NCBI RefSeq assembly: GCF_028548455.1
Contig: NZ_JAQQLF010000004.1
Coordinates: 124,001-188,000 of the forward strand
DNA length: 64,000 bases
Source: Vogesella aquatica
Lineage (GTDB): Bacteria; Pseudomonadota; Gammaproteobacteria; Burkholderiales; Chromobacteriaceae
Direction of reading: 5' to 3'
Every line of letters begins with the position of its first letter. Positions within the stretch are counted from its first letter, which is position 1. Below, piece after piece: positions 1 through 9,193 of the stretch. The notes below the pieces were generated by a model. It made no database searches, was not told the origin of the DNA, and was given only the letters and a program-made list of their open reading frames with translations. The position numbers and the translations under genes are program-made.

Positions 1-842
1 CGGCCAAACCCGCTGCGGCCAACCCTGCACCGGCCAAGCCGGCCACGCCAAAAGTCGTGCGCCAGCCGCGTATCGCGCTGGCGCTGGGCGGTGGCGCCGC
101 CAAGGGCTTTGCCCACGTGGGCGTGATCCGTGTGCTGGAGCAGCAGGGCATCGTGCCAGACATCATCACCGGTACCAGCGCCGGCAGCGTGGTGGGGGCT
201 ATCTACGCCACGGGTATGAGCGCCGACAAGCTGCGCCGCCGCGCGCTGGCGCTGAACGAAGACGAGCTGAAAGACTTCAGCCTGTCCGGCGGCGGCTTCC
301 TGAAAGGCGACAAACTGGCGGCGATGGTGAACCGCGAGGTTGGCCGCAAGCGTATCGAACAGCTGCCGCGCACCTTTGCCGCCGTGGCCACCGACTTTGA
401 CAGCGGCGCGCGCGTGGTCTTCCGCAGTGGCGACACCGGCACCGCGGTGCGCGCCTCGGCCGCCATCCCCAATGTGTTCCAGCCGGTCACCATCCGTGGC
501 CGCCGCTACGTGGACGGCGGCCTGGTCAGCCCGGTGCCGGTCAGCGCCGCGCGCGAGCTGGGCGCCGATATTGTCATCGCAGTCGATATCACCGCCAAGC
601 CGGCGCAGCGCAAAAGCGGCGTGCTGGGCACCTTCGACCAGAGCTTGTCCATCATGACCCAGGCCGCGCTGGCCAACGAGCTGAAAGGCGCCGACGTCAT
701 CCTGCGCCCGCAGGTGCTGGGCCTGGGCGCCGCCGACTTCGACCAGCGCAGCCGCGCCATCCGCGAAGGCGAACGCGTCGGCAAACAGGGCATCCCCGCC
801 ATCCGCCGCATCATCGCCGCCTGGCAGCAGCGGCAGCGTTAA
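1..842 (+). CDS. Patatin-like phospholipase (RssA-like), 5' end outside window
   Basis: Predicted serine acyl hydrolase of the patatin family, acting on lipids. Numbered from a GTG at 57, the oxyanion-hole motif GGGAAKG lies at residues 11-17, the nucleophile elbow GTSAGS at 39-44 (Ser41) and the catalytic Asp in VDGG near residue 152, so the Ser-Asp dyad is intact. The frame stays open upstream of 57 to the window edge and reads an Ala/Pro/Lys-rich stretch (KPAAANPAPAKPATPK). The true start therefore lies outside the window, and the protein probably has an N-terminal export signal followed by this linker. The stop is TAA at 840-842. It precedes creB by 66 bases and need not share its function. 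The family assignment is firm; substrate and location are inferred. Confidence 0.88.
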   Translation, partial: AKPAAANPAPAKPATPKVVRQPRIALALGGGAAKGFAHVGVIRVLEQQGIVPDIITGTSAGSVVGAIYATGMSADKLRRRALALNEDELKDFSLSGGGFLKGDKLAAMVNREVGRKRIEQLPRTFAAVATDFDSGARVVFRSGDTGTAVRASAAIPNVFQPVTIRGRRYVDGGLVSPVPVSAARELGADIVIAVDITAKPAQRKSGVLGTFDQSLSIMTQAALANELKGADVILRPQVLGLGAADFDQRSRAIREGERVGKQGIPAIRRIIAAWQQRQR

Positions 843-908
843 GGCGCGGGCTTTACGGCGGCAGCGTGCTCGGGCAAGCTGCCGTTTTCCTTGCCGCATG
901 CCGTTTCC

Positions 909-1589
909 ATGTCTGCTTACCGCATCCTGCTGGCCGAAGACGAGCCGGCCATCGCCGATACTTTGCTGTATGCCCTGCAACGCGAGGGCTGGCAGGTGCG
1001 GCACTGCACGCTGGCGCGCGATGCCGAAGCCGCGCTGGCGGCCGAGCCGCCGCAGCTGCTGATCCTGGATATCGGCCTGCCGGACGATAGCGGCCTGGCG
1101 CTGCTGGGCCGTTTGCGCCGCTACAGCGAGCTGCCGGTGATGCTGCTGACCGCCCGTGCCGACGAGGTGGACCGCGTGCTGGGGCTGGAGCTGGGCGCCG
1201 ACGACTACGTGGTGAAACCATTCAGCCCGCGCGAGGTGGTGGCGCGGGTGCGTGCCATCCTCAAACGCAGCCAGCCCGCGGCGGCGGCGGCCAACCCTGG
1301 CGGCCTGTTCTGCCACGAGGCGGCGGCGCGGCGCATCCGCTTTGCCGGCCAGGCGCTGGCGTTGACGCCGTCCGAATACCGCGTGCTGGCCACGCTGCTG
1401 GCACGGCCGGGGCAGGTGTTCAGCCGCAGCCAGCTGCTGGACGCGCTGGGCGAGGCAGCCGAGGACAGCTTCGAGCGTACCATCGATAGCCATATCAAGA
1501 GCCTGCGCGCCAAGCTGCGCCAGGTGCGCGCCGACCTCGACCCCATCGTCACCCATCGTGGCTTCGGCTACGCGCTGGAGCAGGGCTGA
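909..1589 (+). CDS. creB: Response regulator CreB, OmpR family
   Basis: DNA-binding response regulator of about 226 aa. The receiver domain has the acidic pair E10-D11, phosphoacceptor D54 (LILDIGLPDDSG), T81 and K103 (VVKPF). The C-terminal half is an OmpR-type winged helix with the typical TIDSHIKSLRAKLR recognition segment. A longer TTG reading from 891 is possible, but ATG 909 starts directly at the conserved receiver strand. The stop TGA shares a base with the creC ATG (TGATG), so the two are translationally coupled. The Cre name rests on the neighbours: a creC-like kinase and an unmistakable creD follow. In enterobacteria CreB activates creD through paired TTCAC half-sites; a matching array lies before creD here. 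Confidence 0.9.
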   Translation: MSAYRILLAEDEPAIADTLLYALQREGWQVRHCTLARDAEAALAAEPPQLLILDIGLPDDSGLALLGRLRRYSELPVMLLTARADEVDRVLGLELGADDYVVKPFSPREVVARVRAILKRSQPAAAAANPGGLFCHEAAARRIRFAGQALALTPSEYRVLATLLARPGQVFSRSQLLDALGEAAEDSFERTIDSHIKSLRAKLRQVRADLDPIVTHRGFGYALEQG

Positions 1590-3043
1590 TGCGCTTTTCC
1601 TGGCGTATTTTTGCGGGCTACTTCCTGCTGCTGGGGCTGTTGGCCGCCTACGTGGTGAGTGTGGTGCGCGACGAGATCAAACCGGCGATGCGGCGCTCGG
1701 CCGAAGCGGTACTGCTGGACACCGCCAACCTGCTGGCCGAGATGGTGCAGCCGGACATGGTGGCCGGCCGGCTGGACGATGGCCGCCTGGCGGCCACGCT
1801 GCAGCGCTTTGCCGCGCGCCAGCCGCAGGCCGAGGTGTGGGGCGTACGCCAGGATCATACCCAGCTGCGCGTCTACCTTACCGACGCCCGTGGCGTGGTG
1901 TTGCTGGATTCCGCCGGCCAGGCGGTGGGCCAGGACTACAGCCGCTGGCGCGACGTGGCGCTGACGCTGCGCGGCCAGTACGGCGCGCGCAGCACGCTGG
2001 CCGATGCGGCCAACCCCTTGTCTACCGTGATGTACGTGGCGGCGCCGGTGCGCGATGGCCAGCGCATTATCGGCGTGCTCACCGTCAGCCGGCCCAATCT
2101 GGCGATGCAGCCGCATATCGAACGCAGCGAGGCCAAGCTGGGGCGGCTGATCGGCGTGGTGCTGTTGGCCGCGCTGCTGCTGGGGGCGCTGTTTTCGTGG
2201 TGGCTCAGCCGCGGCATTACCCGCCTGACGCGCTTTGCCGACAGCGTCAGCGCCGGGGGCAGCGCACCGGTGCCGCATTTCGCCGCCAACCGCGAGCTGG
2301 ACACGCTGGCGCAAGCGCTGGGCCGCATGCGCAGCGAGCTGGACGGCAAGGCTTACGTGGAACACTACGTGCACGACCTGACCCACGAGCTGAAGTCGCC
2401 GCTGGCCGGCCTGCGCGCGTCGGCCGAGCTGCTGCAGGACGACCTGCCGCCGGCCGAGCGCGCGCGATTTTTGCAGCACATCGACAGCGAAAGCGTGCGT
2501 TTGCAGCAGATTGTCGACCACCTGCTGCAGCTAGCGTCGCTGGAGGCCACCGGCCGCCTGAAGCAGCCGCAGCCGTTGCCGCTTACCGAGCTGCTGGCCG
2601 GCGAACTGCAGGCGCTGGCGCCGCAGCTGGGCGCGCGCCGCGTCACGCCGGTGGCCACGCTGCCGCAGGCCATGGTGGCGGGCGATGCCTTCCTGCTGCG
2701 CCAGGCGCTGCGCAACATCCTGCAAAACGCCATCGACTTTACCGCCGACGAGGGCTGCATCAGCCTGCAATTGCTGCCGGTAGCCAAGGGCTGGCAGCTG
2801 CAGATCGCCAACGACGGGCCACCGGTGCCGGACTACGCGCTGGGGCGGCTGTTCGACCGTTTCTACTCGCTGCCGCGCCCGCACGGGCCGAAGAGCAGCG
2901 GCCTGGGCCTGGCGCTGACGCGCACCATCGTGCAGCTGCACGGCGGCGATATCACGCTGACCAACCAGCCACCGGGCGTGTGCGTCACGCTGCGGCTGCC
3001 CGCCAGCGATGCGGCCAACCCGCTGGCGCGGGTGCTGGCCTGA
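1589..3043 (+). CDS. creC: Sensor histidine kinase CreC
   Basis: Inner-membrane sensor kinase, 484 aa, partner of CreB. One transmembrane segment lies at about residues 5-25 and a second at about 188-208, enclosing a periplasmic sensor region. Then follow a HAMP-like linker, the dimerisation/phosphoacceptor helix with His266 in VHDLTHELKSPLAG, the N-box near residue 376 (LRNILQNAIDF), and ATP-lid glycines NDGPPVPD and GLGLAL near residue 438. All catalytic motifs are present. The start overlaps the creB stop by one base. A copy of the repeated word GCGGCCAAC lies near the end at 3011. The signal it senses cannot be read from the sequence. Confidence 0.9.
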   Translation: MRFSWRIFAGYFLLLGLLAAYVVSVVRDEIKPAMRRSAEAVLLDTANLLAEMVQPDMVAGRLDDGRLAATLQRFAARQPQAEVWGVRQDHTQLRVYLTDARGVVLLDSAGQAVGQDYSRWRDVALTLRGQYGARSTLADAANPLSTVMYVAAPVRDGQRIIGVLTVSRPNLAMQPHIERSEAKLGRLIGVVLLAALLLGALFSWWLSRGITRLTRFADSVSAGGSAPVPHFAANRELDTLAQALGRMRSELDGKAYVEHYVHDLTHELKSPLAGLRASAELLQDDLPPAERARFLQHIDSESVRLQQIVDHLLQLASLEATGRLKQPQPLPLTELLAGELQALAPQLGARRVTPVATLPQAMVAGDAFLLRQALRNILQNAIDFTADEGCISLQLLPVAKGWQLQIANDGPPVPDYALGRLFDRFYSLPRPHGPKSSGLGLALTRTIVQLHGGDITLTNQPPGVCVTLRLPASDAANPLARVLA

Positions 3044-3048
3044 CACCG

Positions 3049-3088
3049 TCTCCACACAATCTCCACATAGCGTCCACGTTCCCTCCAT
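3049..3088 (+). promoter_or_regulatory. Putative CreB box array before creD
   Basis: Four half-sites lie at exact 11-base intervals between creC and creD: TCCAC at 3051, TCCAC at 3062, TCCAC at 3073 and TCCAT at 3084. The first two extend to TCTCCACA (3049-3056 and 3060-3067). The enterobacterial CreB box is TTCAC-N6-TTCAC, which has the same 11-base period, so three to four phased half-sites here fit a CreB-controlled creD promoter. Spacing and repeats are seen directly; binding is inferred. Confidence 0.7.
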
Positions 3089-3133
3089 ACGGCGGCGGCA
3101 AGCTGCCGGCATCGCCAATCACGGAGGGAGAGC

Positions 3134-4543
3134 ATGATGAAAATGGGATGGAAAGCGCTGGCACTGGCCGGCATCGCCTTGTTGATGCTGCTGGCACTGG
3201 GCCTGGTGCGCAGCCTGCTGGACGAACGCCAGCAGCGCGCCGAGGCGGTACAACACGAGATTGCGCAGTTCAGCGCCGGCGAGCAGGCGCTGGGCGGCCC
3301 CTATCTGGTGCTGCCCTACACCGTGACGGTGGGCAAGTGGCAGCCGGCCGACAGCGGCAAGGGTGGGCGCTGGGTGGAAAGCCAGCAGAGCAAGCAGCTG
3401 TTGCTTAGCCCGGCGCAGTTGACGGTAGACGGCAAGCTGGCGGTGGAGCTGCTCAAACGCGGCCTGTTCGAGGCGCCGGTGTACCGTAGCCAGCTGCAGC
3501 TGGCCGGGCAGTTTCGCATCCCCGCACTGGCGGCTTACGAAGAGAAAGCCGGCAGCGACAGCGAGCGGCGCAGCACGCGCTGGGGCACACCGTATCTGGC
3601 GCTGGGGGTGGACGACGTGCGCGGCATCCAGCAGCTGCAAGGCCAGGCCGGCAAGCAGACGCTGACTTTCGTGCCGGGGGCACGGCTGGCGCACAACCCG
3701 CGTGGTGTGCACGCGCCGCTGGCACTGGCGGCGGCCGAGCCGTTACTGAGCCAGGGTCAGGTGCTGGGCTTCCGCCTGGGGCTGCAGCTGGCCGGCAGCA
3801 GTGCGCTGCTGGTGGAGCCTGCCGGCGACAGCACCACCGTCAACCTGGCGGGTAACTGGCCGCACCCGAGCTTTGCCGGCAATTTTGCGCCGCAAAGCCG
3901 CAGCGTGGACGCGCAGGGCTTTCGCGCCCGCTGGCAGACTACCGAGCTGGCCACCGGCGGTAACGCCTGCCTGCAGGCCAAGAGCGGCTGCGAGCCCAAT
4001 CGCGTTGGCCTGCGCCTGCTGGACCCGGTAGACCGCTATGTGCTGAACGAGCGCACCATGAAGTACGCCGAGCTGTTTGTGTTGCTGATGATGGGCGGCG
4101 TGTTCCTGCTGGAGGTGATGCACCGCGTATCGGTGCACCCGGTGCAGTACACCTTGCTGATGCTGGGCCTGGCGCTGTTCTTCCTGCTGACATTGTCGCT
4201 ATCCGAGCATCTGGGTTTCAACGCGGCCTACTGGCTGGCGGCGCTGGCGTCGGTAGCCATGCTGGGCAGCTACGGCAGCAGCGTGCTGGCTAGCTGGCGC
4301 GGTGGCGGGGTATTTGCCGCCATGCTGGGGGCGCTGTATGGCCTGATGTTCATGATCTTGCAGTCGGAAGACATGGCCTTGCTGATGGGCAGCCTCAGCC
4401 TGTTCGGCCTGCTGGCGCTCACCATGTATTTCACCCGCGGTATTGACTGGAGCAGCCTGGGCGGCGGTAACCAGCCCGATACCTTGGCTGTTGCAGCTGG
4501 CGATGGCGATGGCGATGCGGCCAACCCGCCACCAGCAGCGTAG
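3134..4543 (+). CDS. creD: Inner membrane protein CreD
   Basis: CreD-family integral membrane protein, 469 aa (E. coli about 450). It has one N-terminal transmembrane segment (about residues 7-27), a large extracytoplasmic region with the family's GGPYLVLPY stretch, and a cluster of C-terminal membrane helices from about residue 310, ending in an Asp/Asn/Pro-rich tail. A strong Shine-Dalgarno (GGAGGGAG, 3123-3130) precedes ATG 3134; ATG 3137 is an in-frame alternative. creD is the best-known CreB target, and in other genera it is tied to envelope stress and beta-lactam response. It ends 9 bases before the convergent dinB stop. Confidence 0.92.
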   Translation: MMKMGWKALALAGIALLMLLALGLVRSLLDERQQRAEAVQHEIAQFSAGEQALGGPYLVLPYTVTVGKWQPADSGKGGRWVESQQSKQLLLSPAQLTVDGKLAVELLKRGLFEAPVYRSQLQLAGQFRIPALAAYEEKAGSDSERRSTRWGTPYLALGVDDVRGIQQLQGQAGKQTLTFVPGARLAHNPRGVHAPLALAAAEPLLSQGQVLGFRLGLQLAGSSALLVEPAGDSTTVNLAGNWPHPSFAGNFAPQSRSVDAQGFRARWQTTELATGGNACLQAKSGCEPNRVGLRLLDPVDRYVLNERTMKYAELFVLLMMGGVFLLEVMHRVSVHPVQYTLLMLGLALFFLLTLSLSEHLGFNAAYWLAALASVAMLGSYGSSVLASWRGGGVFAAMLGALYGLMFMILQSEDMALLMGSLSLFGLLALTMYFTRGIDWSSLGGGNQPDTLAVAAGDGDGDAANPPPAA

Positions 4544-4552
4544 CGCCCGCCG

Positions 4553-5632
4553 TCAGCCCGGGGGCTGGCGGTATTGCAGCGGCAGCTCCAGCTGCTGCAT
4601 GGCGGGGTCGGTTTCCTGCAGCCGTACCCCTACGCCCAGCAGGCGCACCGCCTTGCCGCCACGGGCGTAGCCGGTGTGCAGCAGCTGGCAGTAGTTGGCC
4701 GCATCCAGGCTGTGGCCGCTGCATTCCACCGTGGTCTGGGTGAAGTCGGCAAATTTGATCTTGACGGTGAGCCCGCGAAAACGCGGGCTGCCGGTGCGTT
4801 CCAGCCGCTGCGCCAGCGTGGCCAGCAGGCCGGGCAGCTCGGCTTCGCAGCTGGCCAGGTCGGGCAGGTCGCGGGTGTAGGTTTCTTCCACGCTTACCGA
4901 TTTGCGCTCGCGTTCCGGCTCTACCGCGCGGCTGTCCTGGCCGCGTGACAGCTCGTACAGCGTTTTGCCCAGCTTGCCAAAGCGGCGCAGCATGTCGGCC
5001 AGCGGCAGCTGTTGCAGGTCACCGCAGGTGTAAAAGCCCTGATGGCGCAGCTTGCTGGCGGTGACTTCGCCTACGCCCCATATTTTTTCTACCGGTAACA
5101 CGCGCACAAATTCGGCCACCTCATCCGGCCGCACCAGAAACTGCCCGTCCGGCTTGCGCCAGTCGCTGGCGATCTTGGCCAGGAATTTGTTGGGGGCGAT
5201 GCCGGCCGAGGCGGTAATGCCCACCTCGCTACGGATGGCGTCGCGGATAGCCTGCGCCATCAGGCTGGCGCTGCCCTGGCAGTGCGGTTGGCCGCTCACG
5301 TCCAGGTAGGCTTCGTCCAGCGACAGCGGCTCGATCAGCGCGGTATAGCGCTGGTAGATGGCGTGTACCGCCAGGCTGGCGTCGCGGTAGCGGGCAAAGT
5401 CCGGCGGCACGATCAGCAGCTGCGGGCACTGCCGCAGCGCCAGCGACGACGGCATGGCGCTGCGCACGCCGAAACGGCGCGCTTCGTAGTTGCAGGTGGC
5501 GATCACGCCGCGCTGGCCGGGCTGGCCGCCCACCGCCAGCGGGATGCCGCGCCACTCGGGGCGGTCGCGCATTTCCACCGCGGCAAAAAAGCAGTCGCAG
5601 TCGATGTGGATGATCTTGCGTTGTACGCTCAA
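4553..5632 (-). CDS. dinB: DNA polymerase IV
   Basis: Y-family translesion polymerase, 359 aa, full length. The first metal-binding Asp is D11 (IHIDCDCFFAAVE); the second pair is D106-E107 in SLDEAYLD. The steric-gate region and the finger, palm and little-finger order fit DinB. The C-terminus carries a sliding-clamp binding motif, QLELPL, shortly before the end. It lies 9 bases downstream of the SelT/W/H-like gene on the same strand, so the two are probably co-transcribed. No LexA box was recognised nearby. Confidence 0.95.
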   Translation of the reverse strand: MSVQRKIIHIDCDCFFAAVEMRDRPEWRGIPLAVGGQPGQRGVIATCNYEARRFGVRSAMPSSLALRQCPQLLIVPPDFARYRDASLAVHAIYQRYTALIEPLSLDEAYLDVSGQPHCQGSASLMAQAIRDAIRSEVGITASAGIAPNKFLAKIASDWRKPDGQFLVRPDEVAEFVRVLPVEKIWGVGEVTASKLRHQGFYTCGDLQQLPLADMLRRFGKLGKTLYELSRGQDSRAVEPERERKSVSVEETYTRDLPDLASCEAELPGLLATLAQRLERTGSPRFRGLTVKIKFADFTQTTVECSGHSLDAANYCQLLHTGYARGGKAVRLLGVGVRLQETDPAMQQLELPLQYRQPPG

Positions 5633-5641
5633 GGCGCCGCC

Positions 5642-5947
5642 TTACTGCCCGCTATCGGCGGCGCTGTGGTCGCTGTGGCCCAGGTGGCGCTCGGGGGCGA
5701 TGCGGTCGCGCACGCGCTGTTTCAGCAGCTTGATGTCGGGGAAACCACCATCGGCGGCACGATCCCAGATCTGCACGCCATCGACGTGCACGGTAAATAC
5801 GCCGCCGCTGCCGGGCTGCAGCGCCACTTCGCCCACGTCTTTTTCAAAGGTGGTGAGCAGCTCTTGCGCCATCCAGGCGGCACGCAGCATCCAGCGGCAG
5901 CCGGTGCAATAGCGAATGGCAATACGGGGCAGGGCAGGGGGTGTCAT
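5642..5947 (-). CDS. SelT/SelW/SelH-family (Rdx) CxxC protein
   Basis: Small thioredoxin-like protein of about 101 aa. It begins MTPPALPRIAIRYCTGCRW, giving the family's redox motif CTGC right after the first beta strand, and continues through FEKDVGEVALQPGSGGVF and a VQIWDRAADGGFPD segment typical of bacterial SelW-like proteins. A 27-residue upstream extension is open, but the ATG at 5945-5947 gives a protein starting at the conserved strand. Cys, not selenocysteine, occupies both motif positions. A copy of the repeated word (5952-5961) lies immediately upstream of this ATG. Family members are presumed thiol oxidoreductases; the substrate is unknown. Confidence 0.75.
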   Translation of the reverse strand: MTPPALPRIAIRYCTGCRWMLRAAWMAQELLTTFEKDVGEVALQPGSGGVFTVHVDGVQIWDRAADGGFPDIKLLKQRVRDRIAPERHLGHSDHSAADSGQ

Positions 5948-6308
5948 GAAGGTTGGCCGCAGGAGTAAAGAGGGCCATGGTAATGCCGACGCGAGGGCTT
6001 GCAAACTGCAGGGTGGGGGACGTTGCACCGCCGCCTTGATCCGCTACTTTCTGTGTTGTATGTGTTGTGGCTCCTGTGGAGCTCGTCTCTCCTCCATCAC
6101 CCGGTCTTCTTTGGAAACCTGGCGCAATGCTTTGGGAGGCAGGGTGCAACGTGGGGGCCAGTGTGCATCAAGTTGGCATGTCAGGCCAGCACAGTGCTTG
6201 CTTGTCAGACAATATTGCGCTGCAGCATGTTACATCCAAGCAACGTTTGGTTTGCTATTGCTTGCAATTCAGTTTCAATAAGCTCTGTTTATGACAAAGG
6301 CGATGCAC
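5948..6308. other. 361-base intergenic region, no gene recognised
   Basis: Lies between the start of the SelW-like gene and the stop of the GGDEF/EAL gene, both on the minus strand. It contains one exact GGTTGGCCGCA word (5951-5961). The part near 6200-6300 is noticeably more AT-rich than the surrounding genes. Short open frames are present on both strands, but none has a convincing ribosome site or recognisable family. It probably carries the promoter of the SelW-dinB unit; no clean -35/-10 pair was found. Confidence 0.5.
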
Positions 6309-9092
6309 TTACCGTATCGGCAGCGGCTGGGCATCAGCCAGGAAGCGCTCCAGTGCGCCGGCCGGTAGTGGCTTGCTGATCAGGTAGCCCTGGGCGTAGT
6401 CGCAGCCATGACGCGCAAGGAAGCGTGCCTGCTCTATGTTTTCGATGCCTTCTCCGGTGACAGACGCGCCCAGGGTGTGGCCCATCGCCACAATCATGCG
6501 CACCAGGTTGCTGCCGGCTTCGCTGTCGGGCACGCGGTCCAGGAATAGCTTGTCGATTTTCAGTTTTTCCACCGGAAAACGGCGCAGGTAGCTGAACGAG
6601 GCGTAGCCGGTACCGAAGTCGTCAATGGCGATGGCAATGCCCTGTGCGCGCAGCTTGTGCAGATTGCTGTCGATCTCCGGGGTGTTGCGCAGTGCCAGGC
6701 CTTCGGTCACCTCCAGCTCCAGCGCTTCGCCCGGCAGGTGGTGGGTGGCCAGCAGGGCGGTCACACTTTCGGCAAAATGCGGGTCTTCCAGCTGTAGCAG
6801 CGAGATGTTGATGGAAATGGTGAAGTGTTCCAGAAAGCGCAAGCGCCAGCTGGCCGCGTGACGGATGCCTTCTTCCAGCACCCAGGCACCAATGGCGTGG
6901 ATGGCACCGGTTTCTTCGGCCATGGGGATAAAGTCGGCAGGGGATATCAGCCCCATTTCGCTGTGCTGCCAGCGCACCAGCGCTTCGGCACCGGCGATGC
7001 TGCCGTTTTTCAGCGACACGTACGGTTGATAGTTCAGTAGCAGCTCATTGCGGGTAATCGCCTGGCGCAGTTCGGTCTGCAGGCGGTTGCGCCGCCGCCA
7101 GTTGCTATTGATGTCGGGGTGGAAGCGTACCCAGTCGCCCGGGCCTTCGCGTGACATCTGCAGTGCCATCTCGGCGTGTTCCAGCAGTGATTCGGCGTCG
7201 TTGGTGTCGTGCGGGTAGAGCGCCAGGCCGATGCTCAGGCGGATGTACAGCTGCTGCCCCTGGATGTCCAGCGGCCGCGCCAGCAGGGTGCTCAGGTGGT
7301 CTACGCGCTGGCACAGGCTGTCTTCCTCTGGGCTGAGGATGAGCAGGGCAAAGCGGTTATCGGCATTGCGTGCCACCATTTCGCCATGCCCGATGACGCT
7401 TTCCAGCCGTTTGCCCAGTTCGCGGATAACGTGGTCGCCGTTATCGCGGCCGTATAGCTCGTTGATATTGGTGAGGCCTTCTACCGCCAGCATCAGGCAG
7501 CCTAGCGGCTCGCAGTTCTGCGGGCTCTGGCTTTCTTTCTGCTGGATCAGCTCGTCCAGTTGCATCAGCAGCCGGCTGCGGTTGGGCAGGCCGGTAAAAC
7601 GGTCGTAGTAGAACTGGCGGTATAGCTCGCCCTCGGCGTGCAGGCGCGCGCGCGACTCCATCACCAGCGCCAGGATGTCGGCGGCGGAACAGACAAAGTT
7701 GATCTCGTCCTGCTGCCATTGACGGTGCGGCGTTTGCGACTCGGCACACAAAATGCCCTGGTGCAGCCCGCCTACCACAATGGCAGCGTCCAGCATGGCG
7801 CTGACATCACGCGCTACCAGATAGGTACGCAGTGAAGCCAGGCGCTCGTCCAGCTGTGCCTGGTGGCTGGCCAGATAGCGGTGCTGGCGCATGGCCTGGA
7901 AATAGTCTGCGTGGCTGCTTTGTTCCAGCTGTTCACCGTGGCTGAATTGCCCGCTGATGGCGTTCAGGCTGGCCAGGCAGAGCAGCTCTTTGCCGTCAGG
8001 GCTGAATTGCCACACGCTGATACGGTTTACTTTCAGGGTCTGGCTCAGTAGCGGTATGACTTCTTCCAGGTATTCGCGCAGCTCTTGCTGGTCGTCGCGG
8101 CGGCTGGTCACCAGGTTTTGCAGGGCCTCGCCTTGCTGCTGCAGTCGCTCGGCCTGCCGCAGGCTATGGCGCTGCCAACGCTCTGCCATGCGCACGATGG
8201 CGGCACCCAGCAGCAGGATCACGCACAGCAGCAGCAGGCTTTGCGGCAGGATGCGCTCCAGCATGTTGTTGCCGGGGGTGCGGCTTGGCCACGCCAGCCA
8301 GGCCAGCGTCTGGCCGTTGTTATCCTGCAGTGGCAAGGCAGTCAGCTCCGGCGGGCTTTGCGGGGTGAAGTACAGGCGCATCTGCGGAATCAGAAAGTCG
8401 GCACTGAGCTGCTGCAGGCTTGGTTGGTCCATATAGCGTGCAAACACCAGATAGCGCTGCTGCGGGCTGCGCGGTGTCTTGCTCAGCTCTGGTGTAATGC
8501 GCTGGATGGACAGCATCAGGATGCGTGGTTCGGGGTGGCCGGTGAGCGGGTTGACCGTATCGAGGCGCAGGAGCTGGCTGGGCATGGCGCCCGCGCTGGC
8601 CTGGCTGTAGCGGTCGGTATGGCGCAGCAGGGCCAGCCATTGATGGTCGGGCAGGGGCAGCGCGCGTTCTGGCGGGTTCACCAGTATGCCGTTCTGCCGT
8701 GCCTGCAGCACGCCCGCGCTGGCATCGACCAGCAGGGCCAGATGCACGTTCAGGTTGTGGTACACCGAGGCGGTAAGGTTGTCATTCAGCCACGCCAGGT
8801 CAGGTTGGGCGCGGTTGATCTTGTCGTTCATCTCGTCCCAGTTGGCGTAGTCCTGCAGCGCATTGGCCAGCTGGCGGCGCTCACGAGCCATCTCCTGGCT
8901 CAGCGCCAGCTGGCTGATGCGCCGGGCCTCGTCGTCCACATCGCTGGCGGCAGACGCAGCCAGCCACCAGATGCCCAGGGTGCCGGACAGGAAAATCAGC
9001 ACCAGCAGCAGGGCAGGGCGAAAGGGTTTATGCAGGAACGGGCTCATGGCGGCAGACAGCATCGGACAGGTACAAAGCATAGCAGTTTGCAC
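6309..9092 (-). CDS. CHASE4-GAF-GGDEF(degenerate)-EAL cyclic-di-GMP protein
   Basis: Membrane-bound c-di-GMP protein of up to 927 aa. Order: transmembrane helix (about residues 26-48), periplasmic CHASE4-like sensor with the [10 protein letters not shown] signature, second helix near residue 290, GAF domain (about 340-480), GGDEF domain and EAL domain. The GGDEF loop reads ADNRF, so cyclase activity is unlikely. The EAL domain keeps AEALVRWQ, the SINIS Asn, [18 protein letters not shown] and GEGIEN, as expected for an active phosphodiesterase. The start is uncertain: 9092, or ATG 9047 (MSPFLHKPF), which removes 15 unusual residues. No copy of the repeated word occurs in this long gene, unlike most of the window. 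Confidence 0.88.
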   Translation of the reverse strand: MQTAMLCTCPMLSAAMSPFLHKPFRPALLLVLIFLSGTLGIWWLAASAASDVDDEARRISQLALSQEMARERRQLANALQDYANWDEMNDKINRAQPDLAWLNDNLTASVYHNLNVHLALLVDASAGVLQARQNGILVNPPERALPLPDHQWLALLRHTDRYSQASAGAMPSQLLRLDTVNPLTGHPEPRILMLSIQRITPELSKTPRSPQQRYLVFARYMDQPSLQQLSADFLIPQMRLYFTPQSPPELTALPLQDNNGQTLAWLAWPSRTPGNNMLERILPQSLLLLCVILLLGAAIVRMAERWQRHSLRQAERLQQQGEALQNLVTSRRDDQQELREYLEEVIPLLSQTLKVNRISVWQFSPDGKELLCLASLNAISGQFSHGEQLEQSSHADYFQAMRQHRYLASHQAQLDERLASLRTYLVARDVSAMLDAAIVVGGLHQGILCAESQTPHRQWQQDEINFVCSAADILALVMESRARLHAEGELYRQFYYDRFTGLPNRSRLLMQLDELIQQKESQSPQNCEPLGCLMLAVEGLTNINELYGRDNGDHVIRELGKRLESVIGHGEMVARNADNRFALLILSPEEDSLCQRVDHLSTLLARPLDIQGQQLYIRLSIGLALYPHDTNDAESLLEHAEMALQMSREGPGDWVRFHPDINSNWRRRNRLQTELRQAITRNELLLNYQPYVSLKNGSIAGAEALVRWQHSEMGLISPADFIPMAEETGAIHAIGAWVLEEGIRHAASWRLRFLEHFTISINISLLQLEDPHFAESVTALLATHHLPGEALELEVTEGLALRNTPEIDSNLHKLRAQGIAIAIDDFGTGYASFSYLRRFPVEKLKIDKLFLDRVPDSEAGSNLVRMIVAMGHTLGASVTGEGIENIEQARFLARHGCDYAQGYLISKPLPAGALERFLADAQPLPIR

Positions 9093-9193
9093 CCCGCCCC
9101 TGCAGGCAAAGGCGCCGCCTTGTCAAAAAAGCATCATATGCGTGTGACAGACTGGCGGCTTTCATCGACACGTGTATTACTCAGGGGGTAGCA

